Source: Alphaproteobacteria bacterium (GTDB lineage Bacteria; Pseudomonadota; Alphaproteobacteria; Kiloniellales; DSM-21159). Taken from it: a DNA stretch of 64,000 nt. Positions 53,844 through 64,000 of this stretch are shown here, in pieces (positions within the stretch are counted from its first letter, which is position 1; the number at the start of each line of letters is the position of its first letter). The stretch spans positions 1 to 64,000 of the forward strand of contig JAUILQ010000009.1 in NCBI GenBank assembly GCA_030433005.1. The letters are read 5' to 3'. Position numbers and translations under genes: made by a program. The notes beneath the pieces are model-generated. The model saw only the letters and a program-made list of their open reading frames with translations, was not told the DNA's origin and did not search any database.

Positions 53844-55169
53844 ATGCGTCGTTCCCGCTTCTTCCTGCCGACCCTGCGCGACAACCCCAAGGAGGCGGAG
53901 ATCGTCTCGCACCGGCTGATGCTGCGCGCCGGCATGGTGCGCCAGGCCTCGGCCGGCATCTACTCCTGGCTGCCCATGGGCTTCCGGGTGCTCAAGAACA
54001 TCGAGCGCATCGTCCGCGAGGAGCAGGACCGGGCCGGCAATCAGGAGGTCCTGATGCCGACCATCCAGTCGGCCGACCTCTGGGTGCAGTCGGGCCGCTA
54101 CAACGACTACGGCCCGGAGATGCTGCGCATCAAGGACCGCCACGAGCGCGACATGCTCTACGGCCCGACCAACGAGGAGCTGATCACCGACATCTTCGCG
54201 GGCGCCGTGAAGAGCTACCGCGACCTGCCTCAGAAGCTCTACCACATCCAGTGGAAGTTCCGGGACGAGGTGCGGCCCCGCTTCGGCGTGATGCGCGGGC
54301 GCGAATTCCTGATGAAGGACGCCTACTCCTTCGACCTCGACTACGAGGGCGCGCGGCGGGCCTACCAGTCGCACTTCGTCGCCTACCTGCGCACCTTCGC
54401 GCGCATGGGCCTGCGCGCGATCCCGATGGAGGCCGACACCGGCCCGATCGGCGGCGACCTCAGCCACGAGTTCATCATCCTGGCCGAGACCGGCGAGTCC
54501 GAGGTGTTCTGCGACCGCGAGTTCCTGGACGTCGACTTGCTCGGCCGCGACATCGACTACGAGGATCCGGCGGCGCTGGCCGAGGTCGTCGACTACTTCA
54601 CCAAGCTCTACGCCCGCACCGACGAGAAGCACGACCCGGCCGCCTTCGAGGCGGCGGTGCCCGAGGCGCGGCGCTACCAGGGCCGCGGCATCGAGGTCGG
54701 CCACATCTTCTACTTCGGCACCAAGTACTCGAAGCCGCTCGGGGCGCGCGTCGCGACCCCCGACGGCGGCGAGACCGAGGTGCACATGGGCTCCTACGGC
54801 ATCGGCGTGTCGCGCCTGGTCGGCGCGATCATCGAGGCCAGCCACGACGAGGCCGGCATCGTCTGGCCGGACGAGGTGGCACCCTTCAAGGTCGGCCTGG
54901 TCAATCTCAAGGCCGGCGATGCCGACTGCGACAGGGCCTGCGACGAGATCTACGCCGGGCTGCAGGGCGCCGGCGTCGAGACGCTCTACGACGACACGCC
55001 CGAGCGCGCCGGCGCCAAGTTCGCCACGATGGACCTGATCGGCCTGCCCTGGCAGCTGATCGTCGGCCCGCGCGAGCTCAAGAACGGCGTCGTCGAGCTC
55101 AAGCGCCGGGCCACCGGCGAGCGCCAGGAGCTGCCGCTCGACGCGGCGCTCGAGCGCATCGCGGGCTGA
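53844..55169 (+). CDS. proS: Prolyl-tRNA synthetase
   Basis: Class II aminoacyl-tRNA synthetase, 441 aa, charging tRNA-Pro. It is the short form without the editing (INS) domain, typical of alphaproteobacteria. Motif 2 region [34 protein letters not shown] and motif 3 [29 protein letters not shown] are conserved. The C-terminal anticodon-binding domain follows. ATG 53844 gives [20 protein letters not shown], the expected start. First gene of the proS-lolC-lolD block. Confidence 0.97.
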   Translation: MRRSRFFLPTLRDNPKEAEIVSHRLMLRAGMVRQASAGIYSWLPMGFRVLKNIERIVREEQDRAGNQEVLMPTIQSADLWVQSGRYNDYGPEMLRIKDRHERDMLYGPTNEELITDIFAGAVKSYRDLPQKLYHIQWKFRDEVRPRFGVMRGREFLMKDAYSFDLDYEGARRAYQSHFVAYLRTFARMGLRAIPMEADTGPIGGDLSHEFIILAETGESEVFCDREFLDVDLLGRDIDYEDPAALAEVVDYFTKLYARTDEKHDPAAFEAAVPEARRYQGRGIEVGHIFYFGTKYSKPLGARVATPDGGETEVHMGSYGIGVSRLVGAIIEASHDEAGIVWPDEVAPFKVGLVNLKAGDADCDRACDEIYAGLQGAGVETLYDDTPERAGAKFATMDLIGLPWQLIVGPRELKNGVVELKRRATGERQELPLDAALERIAG

Positions 55170-55183
55170 GCGGGGCCGGGCCC

Positions 55184-56423
55184 ATGGTGTTCGGCGCCTT
55201 CGAGCGCATGATGGCGCTGCGCTACCTGCGCTCGCGCCGCCAGGAGTCCTTCATCTCGGTGATCGCCGCCTTCTCTCTGCTCGGCATCGCGCTGGGCGTC
55301 GCGACGCTGATCATCGTGATGGCGGTCATGAACGGCTTCAGGCAGGAACTGCTGGGCCGCATCCTCGGCATCAACGGCCACCTGACGGTCTACGGCACGA
55401 CCGACGGCATCGAGCACTACCAGGACCTCGCCGGCCAGCTGCGCCAGATCGCCGGTGTCGACCTGGTGGTGCCGCAGATCCAGGAGCAGGCGATCGTCAC
55501 GGCCGGCGAGAAGGCGCGCGGCGCCGTGGTGCGCGGCCTCGACCCGGCCGACCTGCTGCAGCGCAAGCTGATCGCCGACAACGTGGTGGAGGGCTCCGCC
55601 GAGCGCTTCCGCCAGGGCGACGGCATCCTGGTCGGTCAGCGCCTGGCCCAGGCCATGGGCCGCTACCCCGGCACCGACCTCTCGCTGCTCAGCCCACAGG
55701 GCAACACCACGGCGATCGGCACGCTGCCCCGGGTCAAGTCCTACACCATCGCCGGTACCTTCGACGTCGGCATGTACGAGTACGACTCCTCCTTCGTGTA
55801 CCTGCCGCTCGAGCAGGCCCAGCTGTTCTTCCGCCTCAAGGAACGGGTCAACGCCATCGAGCTGTTCCTGGCCAACCCGGACGAGGTGCGCCGGGTCGCC
55901 GCCGAGGTCTCGCAGTTCGTGCCGAGCAACTACCGCATCGTCGACTGGCAGCGCGCCAACTCCAGCTTTTTCAACGCGATCCAGGTCGAGCGGAACGTCA
56001 TGTTCCTGATCCTCTCGCTGATCATCCTGGTCGCCGCCTTCAACATCCTCTCGGGCCAGTACATGCTGGTGAAGGGCAAGGGCCGCGACATCGCGATCCT
56101 GCGCACCATGGGCGCGCGCCGCGGCCTGATCCTGCGCGTCTTCTTCATGAGCGGGGCGGCGATCGGGCTGATCGGCACGCTCGCCGGCGTGCTGCTCGGC
56201 GTGCTGTTCACCGACCACATCACGACCATCCAGGGCTGGGTCGAGGCGGCGGTCGGCACCAACGTCTTCGATCCGGAGATCTACTTCCTGACCAACCTGC
56301 CGGCCGACCGTGACCCGATGGAGGTGATCCAGGTCGTCGCCATGGCGCTCGGCATCTCCTTCCTGGCGCCGCTGCTGCCGGCCTGGCAGGCGGCCCGCCT
56401 CGATCCGGTGGAGGCGCTGCGCT

Positions 56424-56431
<8 letters not shown>
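55184..56431 (+). CDS. lolC: Lipoprotein-releasing ABC transporter permease LolC/LolE
   Basis: Membrane subunit of the Lol system that extracts outer-membrane lipoproteins, 415 aa. N-terminal [42 protein letters not shown] (TM1) is the LolC/E hallmark. A large periplasmic domain follows, then three C-terminal helices with [20 protein letters not shown] as the coupling helix. Alphaproteobacteria often have a single LolC/E hybrid (LolF-type) acting as a homodimer. Overlaps lolD by 8 nt. Confidence 0.95.
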
Positions 56432-57127
<696 letters not shown>

Positions 57128-57131
<4 letters not shown>

Positions 57132-57661
57132 GGCGGCCCGGCGGCCCGGACCTGCGGCCCGCGGCCCGGCTGTCCCGTCGGGTCGGCCGGCTGGCCTTCG
57201 GGATGAGCGGTGCGCTGGCGCTGCTGCTGCTGGTCGCGCTCGGCCGGCCGGGCGGCGGGCTTGCCCAGGACATCGATCCGGGCGAGCTCGAGTGCCTGGC
57301 GCTCAACGTCTACTTCGAGGCCGGCGGCGAGCCCCGCGTCGGCCGCCTGGCGGTCGCCTGGGTGACGCTCAACCGCTGGGCGGACGAGCGCTTTCCCGAC
57401 AGCATCTGCGCCGTCGTCAAGGAAGGCGGCGAGGCGCGCTACCGCTGCCAGTTCCACTGGTGGTGCGACGGCCTGTCCGACGTGCCGCAGAACCCCGAGC
57501 GCTGGGCCTGGTCCGAGCAGGCCGCGCGCGACGCCCTTACCGGCGTGCGGCCGGACCCGACCGGCGGCGCGCTCTACTTCCACAACGGCCAGGTTCGGCC
57601 GCGCTGGAGCCGCCGCCTGACCGCGACGGCGCAGATCGGCAACCACATCTTCTATCGATGA
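57128..57661 (+). CDS. SleB-like cell wall hydrolase
   Basis: A 177-aa exported protein of the SleB/CwlJ hydrolase type, probably a lytic transglycosylase-like enzyme on peptidoglycan. N-terminal helix (residues 21-40) as signal or anchor. The catalytic Glu64 lies in [11 protein letters not shown], and [10 protein letters not shown] and [13 protein letters not shown] are conserved motifs. GTG start 57128 overlaps the lolD stop. Its stop overlaps the next gene's ATG (ATGA). All point to one cell-envelope operon. Confidence 0.88.
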
Positions 57662-58431
57662 GCGTGAGCGGCTCCGTCCTGGCCGCCCGCGCGGCCGCGC
57701 GCGGGCGGCGCGCCAGCGGCCGGCGCCGCCTCGGCCTCGGCCTGCTGCTGCTGGTCCTGCTCGGCCTCGCGCTCTGGTGGCTCGACCTGTCCCAGGAGGT
57801 GACGCCGGACGACCGCGCCGCCATCGCCGAGATGCTCAGCCGCGCGGGCTACCCGGAACTCGCCGGCTTCCCGCGGCCGGTCGGCTTCGAGGCCGAGGTC
57901 GAGACGGTGCGCGCCGTGCAGGACGCCGTGCTCGCGGCGGCGCCGATCGACCAGGGCATCCCGGCCGGCATGGAGCGCGAGCCGGCGACCCTGCTGCGGC
58001 TCGGGCTGGGGCTCTGCTACGACCGCAGCCGCACGATCGAGAAGTCCCTCCGCCTGTTCGGCCTGGAGATCCGCCACGCCAGCCTCTACGGCACCGCCGA
58101 GCAAGGCGCTCTAGGCGCCCTGGTCACCCCCGGCGCCGACTCCCACGCGCTCTCCGAAGTGCGCACTGCGCGCGGCTGGATGACCGTGGACAGCAACGCC
58201 CGCTGGATCGGGCTGACCGCCGACGGCGAGCCGCTGGCGCTGCCCGAGATCGATCCCGCGCGCGCCGCCGAGGTCGCCCCGCGCTTCGCCCAGGATCCGC
58301 CGACCCGGCTGATCGTCGAGCCGAAGGTGACGCTCTACGGGCTCTACTCGCGCCACGGCCAGTTCTACCCGCCCTTCGTGCCCTTCCCGGACCTCGACCT
58401 CGGGCAGTTCGTCCGCTACGGGATCTTCTGA
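57658..58431 (+). CDS. Transglutaminase-like membrane-anchored protein
   Basis: A 257-aa protein with an arginine-rich start and one TM helix (residues 26-45). The soluble part has a possible transglutaminase-like triad: Cys120 in LGLGLCYDRSRTIE, His163 in DSHALSEVRT and Asp178 in WMTVDSNARWIGL, arranged as in that fold. Family identification is tentative; cysteine protease or inactive homologue are alternatives. ATGA overlap with the SleB-like gene suggests a common envelope function. Confidence 0.6.
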   Translation: MSVSGSVLAARAAARGRRASGRRRLGLGLLLLVLLGLALWWLDLSQEVTPDDRAAIAEMLSRAGYPELAGFPRPVGFEAEVETVRAVQDAVLAAAPIDQGIPAGMEREPATLLRLGLGLCYDRSRTIEKSLRLFGLEIRHASLYGTAEQGALGALVTPGADSHALSEVRTARGWMTVDSNARWIGLTADGEPLALPEIDPARAAEVAPRFAQDPPTRLIVEPKVTLYGLYSRHGQFYPPFVPFPDLDLGQFVRYGIF

Positions 58432-58495
58432 GCGCCGCTCGGGCCCTGTGCGGCGCCGATGCGCAAGAGGCGGCGCGAGCGAAGAATCTCGTGGT

Positions 58496-59488
58496 CTAGC
58501 GGTCCGCGCGCCGCGGGTCGGCGCTTGCCGCCGAAGCGACCTCGGCCTCCGAGTCCAGCCCCGCAAGGCGCGCGTGCAGACTTCCGAAGACACGGGTCCG
58601 GCCCGGATCGTCCGTCGTGGCGAGGATCGTCTCGACCAGCCGCAGCAGCCGCTGGCGGCCGTGCGGGTGGCTCATCGCCGCCTCGGTCTCCGGCCTGAAC
58701 CAGTTGATGCGGGCGATGAACAGCAGCGCCGGAAAGGCGTCGAGCGGATCGACGAGGCGGGGCAGGCGGGCCAGCGCCCAGTCGTCCGCGGCCAGCTCCT
58801 GCGCGCGCGAGGCCGCAGGACTGGCCGGCGCCTCGTGCCCGAGCGCGTGATGGCCGAGCTCGTGGAGCAGCAGGAAGGCGAGCGCCCCCTCGACCAGCGT
58901 CTCGTAGCGCGCGGCCAGCGCCGCCGAGGGGATTGCGAGCCGGTTCGCGGCCTCCCGGCAGGCCGGATCGCCGGCCAGCAGCTGCTCGGCGCTGGGCAGG
59001 CTGCCGAGGGCGCCGGTCTCGTCGGCGGCGCCGACCTCGGCGAAGAAGCGCCGGTAGAAGCCGTCGCTGTGCCGCCGGCGGCAGTCCGCGGCCTCGTGTC
59101 CGGCGACCTGGAGCCGGATCGTCGTGTCGATGCCGGCGGCCATGCCGGCGTAGATCACGATGCTGCGGCCGGCACCCTCCGGATCGCGGATCGCGTAGGC
59201 TCCCGGAATCAGGCGCGGGTCGAGCTCCAGCGCCACGCGTGACAGCAGCGCGGCGTCCGGGGCGTCGAGCGCCTCGCCGGCCCGTCCGACCAGGGCCGGG
59301 GCGAGGCGATGCCAGGCGGCCAGGCCGGCCGGCAGGCCCGCCGGCGGCGGATCGGCGAGCAGCGCCAGCGCCCCGTCGCCCGCCGCGGCGGGCGCCGAGG
59401 GGCCGGCGGCCGCAAGCGCGAGGAGTCCCGCCAGGAACAGGCGCCGCAGGCTTGCCGCGCCGAACGGCAGTCTCCCGCCCTTGGCCAT
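58496..59488 (-). CDS. Secreted zinc metallopeptidase-like protein
   Basis: A 330-aa protein with a signal peptide (MAKGGRLPFGAASLRRLFLA..AAAG). The zinc motif HELGHHALGHE is at 209-219, with HELGH ligands His209 and His213, and the third ligand Glu231 is in AQELAADDWA. This HExxH..E(x)AD layout is that of M48-type or similar minigluzincin peptidases. The start ATG 59488 is chosen because 57 upstream codons encode an arginine-rich, unlikely N-terminus. Opposite in direction to its neighbours on both sides. Confidence 0.75.
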   Translation of the reverse strand: MAKGGRLPFGAASLRRLFLAGLLALAAAGPSAPAAAGDGALALLADPPPAGLPAGLAAWHRLAPALVGRAGEALDAPDAALLSRVALELDPRLIPGAYAIRDPEGAGRSIVIYAGMAAGIDTTIRLQVAGHEAADCRRRHSDGFYRRFFAEVGAADETGALGSLPSAEQLLAGDPACREAANRLAIPSAALAARYETLVEGALAFLLLHELGHHALGHEAPASPAASRAQELAADDWALARLPRLVDPLDAFPALLFIARINWFRPETEAAMSHPHGRQRLLRLVETILATTDDPGRTRVFGSLHARLAGLDSEAEVASAASADPRRADR

Positions 59489-59657
59489 CGTGCCACCCCG
59501 TCCACTACCCACTGCCCGCCGGAAGCTTAGCCAGCGGCGGGAAGCCCGGCAACGCGCGTCGCCTGCCGGTCGTGCCGGCGAGGCGCTCCCCGCTATCCAC
59601 AGGCACCGGCGCCGCTTCGAGGTGACGGACTCGGGCAGGCGGTGGAGAATGGCGGCC

Positions 59658-62600
59658 ATGAGCCACGCCGACTTCGTTCACCTGCGCGTCCGTTCCGCCT
59701 ATTCGCTCTCGGAAGGCGCGATCAAGGTCAAGGACCTGGTGAAGCTGGCCGCGGGCCAGCGGATGCCGGCGGTCGCCGTCACCGACACCGGCAACCTGTT
59801 CGGCGCGCTGGAGTTCTCCCTGGAGGCGACCAAGGCCGGACTGCAGCCGATCGTCGGCTGCAACCTCGGCCTACGCCGGACGCTCGAGGAGCATCCGCCG
59901 GGCAAGGAGCCGCCGCCCGACCGCATCGTGCTGCTGGTCCAGGACGAGGCCGGCTACCGCAACCTGCTGAAGCTGGTCAGCAAGTCCTTCCTGGGCGTCG
60001 GCGCCGACGAGCCGGCGCACGTCACCTACCAGGACCTGATCGACCACGGTGGCGGGCTGCTGTGCCTGACCGGCGGACCGGAGGGCCCGGTCAACCGGGC
60101 GCTGTTCGACGGGCAGGACGACCTCGCCGAGACCACGCTCGACGCCCTGCAGCAGGCCTTCGAGGGCCGCCTCTACGTCGAGCTGCAGCGCCACGGCGAG
60201 GCCGCCGAGCAGGCCGTCGAGGAGCGGTTGCTCGATCTCGCCTACGGCCGCGAGCTGCCGCTGGTCGCGACCAACGACGCCTTCTTCGCGACCGAGGACA
60301 TGTACGAGGCGCACGACGCGCTGCTGTGCATCGCCGGCGGCACCTACGTGGCCGAGGCCAACCGCCGGCGCATCACGCCCGAGCATCGCTTCAAGACCGC
60401 GGCCGAGATGCGCACGCTCTTCGCCGACCTGCCGGAGGCGGTCGACAACACCCTGGTCGTGGCGCGGCGCTGCGCCTTCTGGCCGGAGCCGATCAGCCCG
60501 ATCCTGCCGGCCTTCCCGACCGAGGCCGGGCGCAGCGAGGCGGGCGAGCTGCGCGCGCAGTCCGAGGCCGGGCTCGAGAAGCGGCTCGCCGACCACGTCT
60601 ACGAGGCAAGCGACGGCGACGACGAAAAAGAAGCCAAGGCAAGACCTTATCGGGAGCGGCTCGACTACGAGCTCAAGATCATCGAGCAGATGGGCTTCCC
60701 GGGCTACTTCCTGATCGTCGCCGACTTCATCCAGTGGGCCAAGGCGCAGGACATCCCGGTCGGACCGGGCCGCGGCTCGGGCGCCGGCTCGCTGGTCGCC
60801 TACGCCCTGACCATCACGGATCTCGACCCGATCCGCTGGGGCCTGCTGTTCGAGCGCTTTCTCAACCCCGAGCGCGTGTCGATGCCGGACTTCGACGTCG
60901 ACTTCTGCCAGGACCGGCGCGACGAGGTCATCGAGTACGTCCAGAAGAAGTACGGCCGCGACCGCGTCGCCCAGATCATCACCTTCGGCAAGCTGCAGGC
61001 GCGCGCCGTGCTGCGCGAGGTCGGCCGGGTGCTCGGCCTGCCGTTCGGACTGGTCGACAAGATCTGCAAGCTGGTGCCGAACAACCCGGCCAACCCGGTG
61101 ACCCTGGGCCAGGCCATCGAGGGCGAGCCGCGGCTGCAGGAGTGGCGTGCCAGCGACGAGAACGTCGCGCGCATGATGGACATGGCGCTCAAGCTGGAGG
61201 GCCTCTACCGCCACGCCTCGACCCATGCGGCCGGCGTCGTGATCGGCGACCGGCCGCTCGACGAGCTGGTGCCGCTCTACCGCGACCCGCGCTCGGACAT
61301 GCCGGTCACCCAGTTCAACATGAAGTACGTCGAGCAGGCCGGCCTGGTGAAGTTCGACTTCCTGGGCCTCAAGACCCTGACGGTGCTGGCACGGGCCAGC
61401 GCGCTGATCCGCGAGGAGAAGCCGGACTTCGACCTGGTCAAGGTGCCGCTCGACGACGTGCCGGCCTACCAGGTCATGGCCAAGGGCGACACGGCGGGCG
61501 TGTTCCAGCTGGAAAGCTCGGGCATGCGCGACGCCCTTAAGAAGCTGAAGCCCGACCGTTTCGAGGACGTCATCGCCATGGTCGCGCTCTACCGGCCGGG
61601 CCCGATGGAGAACATCCCGGCCTACATCCGCCGCAAGAAGGGCGAGGAGGAGCCGGACTACCTCTACCCGACCCTGGAGCCGATCCTGAAGGAGACCTTC
61701 GGGATCATGATCTACCAGGAGCAGGTCATGCAGATCGCCCAGGAGCTGGCGGGCTACTCGCTCGGCTCCGCCGACCTGCTGCGCCGCGCCATGGGCAAGA
61801 AGATCCAGGCCGAGATGGACGCCCAGCGCGTCAGCTTCGTCGAGGGCGCGACGGCCAAGGGCGTCGCCGACAAGCGGGCCTCCTCGATCTTCGACCTGGT
61901 CAACAAGTTCGCCGGCTACGGCTTCAACAAGTCGCACGCCGCCGCCTACGCGCTGGTCGCCTACCACACGGCCTACCTGAAGGCGAACCACCCGGTCGAG
62001 TTCCTGGCCGCCTCGATGACCTACGACATGGCCTCGGCCGACAAGCTCAACCTGTTCCGCCAGGAGCTGAGCCGCCTCGCCATCCCGCTGCTGCCGCCCG
62101 ACATCAACCACAGCTACGCCGACTTCGCGGTCGAGGCGGTGGCGATCGAGGCCCCGGCGGAGGGCGAGTCCGCCGAGGCAACGGGCGACGACCCGGCGCG
62201 CCAGGCCGCGGCGGGCAAGGCGATCCGCTACGCCCTCGGCGCCATCAAGAACGTCGGCCAGACGGCGATGCGTCAGCTCGCCGAGGAGCGCGACGCCACC
62301 GGCCGCTTCCGCACCCTGGCCGAGGTCGCGCGGCGCCTCGACGTGCGCGCGATCAACAAGCGGGCGATCGAGAACCTGGCCTGCGCCGGCGCCTTCGACG
62401 GCCTCAACGCCAACCGGCAGCAGGTCTTCCTGGGCGCCGAGACGATCGTGCGCATGGCCGCCAGCGTCAGCCAGGAACGCTCGGTCGGGCAGTCGAACCT
62501 CTTCGCCGGCCCGGGCGGGGGCGGCGAGGCTGAGCCGCTGAAGCTGCCACCCTGCAGCGACTGGCCGGCCATGGAGCGGCTGCAGAAGGAGTTCGAGGCG

Positions 62601-63197
62601 CTCGGCTTCTACCTCTCCTCGCACCCGCTGGAATCCTATGGCGCGCTGCTCCAGCGCCGCCGTGTGGTGACCATCGCCGACCTGCCGCGCGCGGTGCGCG
62701 AGGGCGCGGCGGGGCGCATCGCGCTGGCCGGCATCGTGGTCGGCAAGCAGGAGCGGACCTCCAAGTCGGGCAAGCGCTTCGCCTTCGTCCAGCTCTCCGA
62801 CCAGACCGGCGCCTACGAGGTCACCGCCTTCTCCGAGGTGCTGGGCACGGCGCGCGACCTGCTGGAGGGCGGCAAGCCGCTGATCGTCGAGGTCGTCGCC
62901 GAGCGCGCGCCCGAGGGCGACGACCTGCGCCTGACCGCGCAGTCCTTCGAGGATCTCGATCAGGCCCTGGCCAAGACCGCGGCCGGGCTCAAGGTCTACC
63001 TGGAGGGCGACGCGCCGCTGCCGCAGCTGAAGTCGCTGCTGGAGCGCGAGCGGCGGGGCCGGGGGCGCGTGTCGATCGTGCTGGAGACCGACGACGGCCG
63101 CGAGATCGAGATCGACCTGCCGCAGGGCTACGCCATCTCCGCCGCCGGGCGCCAGGCGATCAAGGCGATCCCCGGGCTGGTCGTGCAGGACCTCTAG
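59658..63197 (+). CDS. dnaE: DNA polymerase III alpha subunit
   Basis: Replicative polymerase, 1179 aa. PHP domain at the N-terminus ([21 protein letters not shown]). Polymerase core with [16 protein letters not shown] and the catalytic aspartates in [15 protein letters not shown] (about 410-420). [30 protein letters not shown] and [20 protein letters not shown] are typical. The OB fold ([28 protein letters not shown]) and C-terminal tau-binding region end the protein. ATG 59658 is preferred because GGAGA lies 9 bp upstream; ATG 59649 is too close to it. Confidence 0.97.
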   Translation: MSHADFVHLRVRSAYSLSEGAIKVKDLVKLAAGQRMPAVAVTDTGNLFGALEFSLEATKAGLQPIVGCNLGLRRTLEEHPPGKEPPPDRIVLLVQDEAGYRNLLKLVSKSFLGVGADEPAHVTYQDLIDHGGGLLCLTGGPEGPVNRALFDGQDDLAETTLDALQQAFEGRLYVELQRHGEAAEQAVEERLLDLAYGRELPLVATNDAFFATEDMYEAHDALLCIAGGTYVAEANRRRITPEHRFKTAAEMRTLFADLPEAVDNTLVVARRCAFWPEPISPILPAFPTEAGRSEAGELRAQSEAGLEKRLADHVYEASDGDDEKEAKARPYRERLDYELKIIEQMGFPGYFLIVADFIQWAKAQDIPVGPGRGSGAGSLVAYALTITDLDPIRWGLLFERFLNPERVSMPDFDVDFCQDRRDEVIEYVQKKYGRDRVAQIITFGKLQARAVLREVGRVLGLPFGLVDKICKLVPNNPANPVTLGQAIEGEPRLQEWRASDENVARMMDMALKLEGLYRHASTHAAGVVIGDRPLDELVPLYRDPRSDMPVTQFNMKYVEQAGLVKFDFLGLKTLTVLARASALIREEKPDFDLVKVPLDDVPAYQVMAKGDTAGVFQLESSGMRDALKKLKPDRFEDVIAMVALYRPGPMENIPAYIRRKKGEEEPDYLYPTLEPILKETFGIMIYQEQVMQIAQELAGYSLGSADLLRRAMGKKIQAEMDAQRVSFVEGATAKGVADKRASSIFDLVNKFAGYGFNKSHAAAYALVAYHTAYLKANHPVEFLAASMTYDMASADKLNLFRQELSRLAIPLLPPDINHSYADFAVEAVAIEAPAEGESAEATGDDPARQAAAGKAIRYALGAIKNVGQTAMRQLAEERDATGRFRTLAEVARRLDVRAINKRAIENLACAGAFDGLNANRQQVFLGAETIVRMAASVSQERSVGQSNLFAGPGGGGEAEPLKLPPCSDWPAMERLQKEFEALGFYLSSHPLESYGALLQRRRVVTIADLPRAVREGAAGRIALAGIVVGKQERTSKSGKRFAFVQLSDQTGAYEVTAFSEVLGTARDLLEGGKPLIVEVVAERAPEGDDLRLTAQSFEDLDQALAKTAAGLKVYLEGDAPLPQLKSLLERERRGRGRVSIVLETDDGREIEIDLPQGYAISAAGRQAIKAIPGLVVQDL

Positions 63198-63247
63198 GCC
63201 TACGGGATCTCCCGGCCCTCCCGGCCTGCGCGAGGCCTCGACCGTTT

Positions 63248-63378
63248 CGTCATCCTCGCGAAGTCCACCCTCGAGAAGTCGGGGGGCGAGGATCCAGAGA
63301 ACAGCGACGCCCGATCGGACCGGTGACGTCCGTTCATGTGGCTTCTTCCTCCGGACCCTCCCTTCCGCGAGGGTGACG
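63248..63378. repeat. Intergenic inverted-repeat element, variant copy 3 (131 bp)
   Basis: Ends are CGTCATCCTCGCGAAG and (CCCTTCCGCGAGGGTGACG), which are imperfect inverted repeats related in plan to the elements at 9.1 and 38.9 kb but with CCTC in place of TCCC. Inside the left arm a near-direct repeat CTCGCGAAGTC / CTCGAGAAGTC separates the two halves of the usual CTCGC..GCGAGGATCCAGAG hairpin. Located between dnaE and the rpsB promoter. Confidence 0.7.
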
Positions 63379-63437
63379 GTTGAAGGCGCGCGCGCCGGCA
63401 GCGGGGCGTTCCGGGCTGCGCTCTGCCGTCTTCCTCC

Positions 63438-63466
63438 TTGCAATCGGCGGCCTTCGGCGCTATCTC
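63438..63466 (+). promoter_or_regulatory. Probable rpsB promoter
   Basis: TTGCAA (63438-63443) and TATCTC (63461-63466) with exactly 17 bp between them, about 146 bp before the rpsB start. Matches to TTGACA/TATAAT are 4/6 and 3/6. Transcription would begin near 63473. Confidence 0.5.
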
Positions 63467-63505
63467 CCGCCCGTCAATCTGTAACCCCACACGCGGGCCA
63501 GCGAC

Positions 63506-63579
63506 GGCCACGGCCAGTTCCGGCTGTGGTCGCGACCGGTGTCGAGTTCAGGTGGCCTTTCCGGCCGCCCTCGATTCAC
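63506..63579 (+). ncRNA. Structured rpsB 5' leader (candidate cis-regulatory RNA)
   Basis: Two consecutive hairpins: CCACGGCC with GGCTGTGG (upper arm near 63509-63530), then a longer one with GTGTCGAG paired to CTCGATTCAC (bulge TT) and, inside, GGTGGCC (63551-63557) paired to GGCCGCC (63563-63569) around TTTCC. The second ends 34 bp before the rpsB ATG. rpsB is autoregulated by S2 in several bacteria, so a control role is plausible, but no conserved family is recognised and the structure was drawn by hand. Confidence 0.35.
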
Positions 63580-63612
63580 GGCCCGCGGAGGCAGAACCGG
63601 AGAAAGAAAGAC

Positions 63613-64000
63613 ATGGCTCTTCCCGACTTCACGATGCGCCAGCTGCTCGAGGCCGGCGTCCACTTCGGCCACACCACGCGGCGCTGGAACCCGAAGATGC
63701 AGCCGTTCCTCTTCGGGGAGCGCAACGGCGTGCACATCATCGACCTCGAGCAGACCGTGCCGCTGTTCCACCAGGCGCTCAACGCCGCGCGTGCCGTGGC
63801 CGCCGGCGGCGGCCGCGTGCTGTTCGTCGGCACCAAGCGCCAGGCCGCCGAGATCGTCGCCGAGCACGCCAAGCGCTGCGGCCAGTACTACGTAAACCAC
63901 CGCTGGCTCGGCGGCATGCTGACCAACTGGAAGACCATCTCGCACTCGATCAAGCGGCTGAAGTCGCTCGAGGAGCAGCTCGGCCAGGAGGTCACCGGCC
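63613..64000 (+). CDS. rpsB: 30S ribosomal protein S2, 3' end outside window
   Basis: The first 129 codons are present. [87 protein letters not shown] are diagnostic of S2. GGAG lies 11 bp upstream of the ATG. The dnaE-rpsB order is common in this group, where tsf would normally follow. Confidence 0.97.
   Translation, partial: MALPDFTMRQLLEAGVHFGHTTRRWNPKMQPFLFGERNGVHIIDLEQTVPLFHQALNAARAVAAGGGRVLFVGTKRQAAEIVAEHAKRCGQYYVNHRWLGGMLTNWKTISHSIKRLKSLEEQLGQEVTG

Larger units (their letters stand above)
63198..63612. other. dnaE-rpsB intergenic region (415 bp) with repeat, promoter and leader
   Basis: Contains the third inverted-repeat element (63248-63378), a good rpsB promoter (63438-63466) and a GC-rich structured leader of about 140 nt. 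No credible coding sequence. Two hairpins in the leader are described separately. Confidence 0.6.

Overview
This is a high-GC chromosomal window from an alphaproteobacterium. A Rhodospirillales-type lineage is most likely. The basis is the short (441 aa) prolyl-tRNA synthetase without an insertion domain, the recG / DUF502 / sdhE / mfd neighbourhood, the proS-lolC-lolD-dnaE-rpsB order, two TRAP transporters, class III ADH with S-formylglutathione hydrolase, and strong G/C bias at third codon positions. The assignment is inferred from gene content and not from a marker-gene search.

Left part (1-12.9 kb): the 3' part of an IS4-family transposase sits at the left edge. Next to it is the glutathione-dependent formaldehyde detoxification pair adhC-fghA, divergent from a PhoD-like phosphatase and a Tat-exported flavin amine oxidase. 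Then come a TRAP transporter (dctP-dctQ-dctM), a cytochrome P450, and a divergent trio of class II aldolase, alpha/beta hydrolase and HAD phosphatase. Middle-left (13-29.4 kb): an RND efflux pair; a 2-keto-3-deoxygalactonate pathway operon (kinase, aldolase, IlvD/Edd dehydratase); a degenerate GGDEF-EAL-like protein divergent from a soluble multi-PAS hybrid histidine kinase plus a single-domain response regulator; a DUF1772 membrane protein; and a LysR regulator followed by a CmcJ/AsaB-type oxygenase. Both lysR and the oxygenase gene are preceded by the same 17-bp dyad motif.

Middle-right (29.5-46.3 kb): a chemotaxis receptor, an SCO copper chaperone, a DUF1007-NicO metal transporter pair, small hypothetical proteins, two adjacent tRNA-Leu genes (GAG and CAG), a probable fluoroacetate/haloacetate dehalogenase, a double-domain DUF502 protein, recG, sdhE, mfd, and a class-3-lipase-like protein whose ribosome-binding region is a 12-G homopolymer.

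Right part (46.5-64 kb): a five-gene catabolic operon (TakP-like TRAP receptor, two permeases, PhyH dioxygenase, HpcH/HpaI aldolase) divergent from a LuxR regulator; an MFS transporter; then a core block with proS, lolC, lolD, a SleB-like hydrolase, a transglutaminase-like protein, a zinc protease, dnaE and the start of rpsB. Three intergenic inverted-repeat elements (near 9.1, 38.9 and 63.3 kb) flank or separate transcription units. No CRISPR array, rRNA, phage or plasmid module was seen. No defence system or clearly unprecedented gene cluster was recognised. The most notable items are the paired LysR boxes, the poly-G tract, the degenerate GGDEF/EAL protein, the DUF502 duplication and the dehalogenase with a complete set of family residues.
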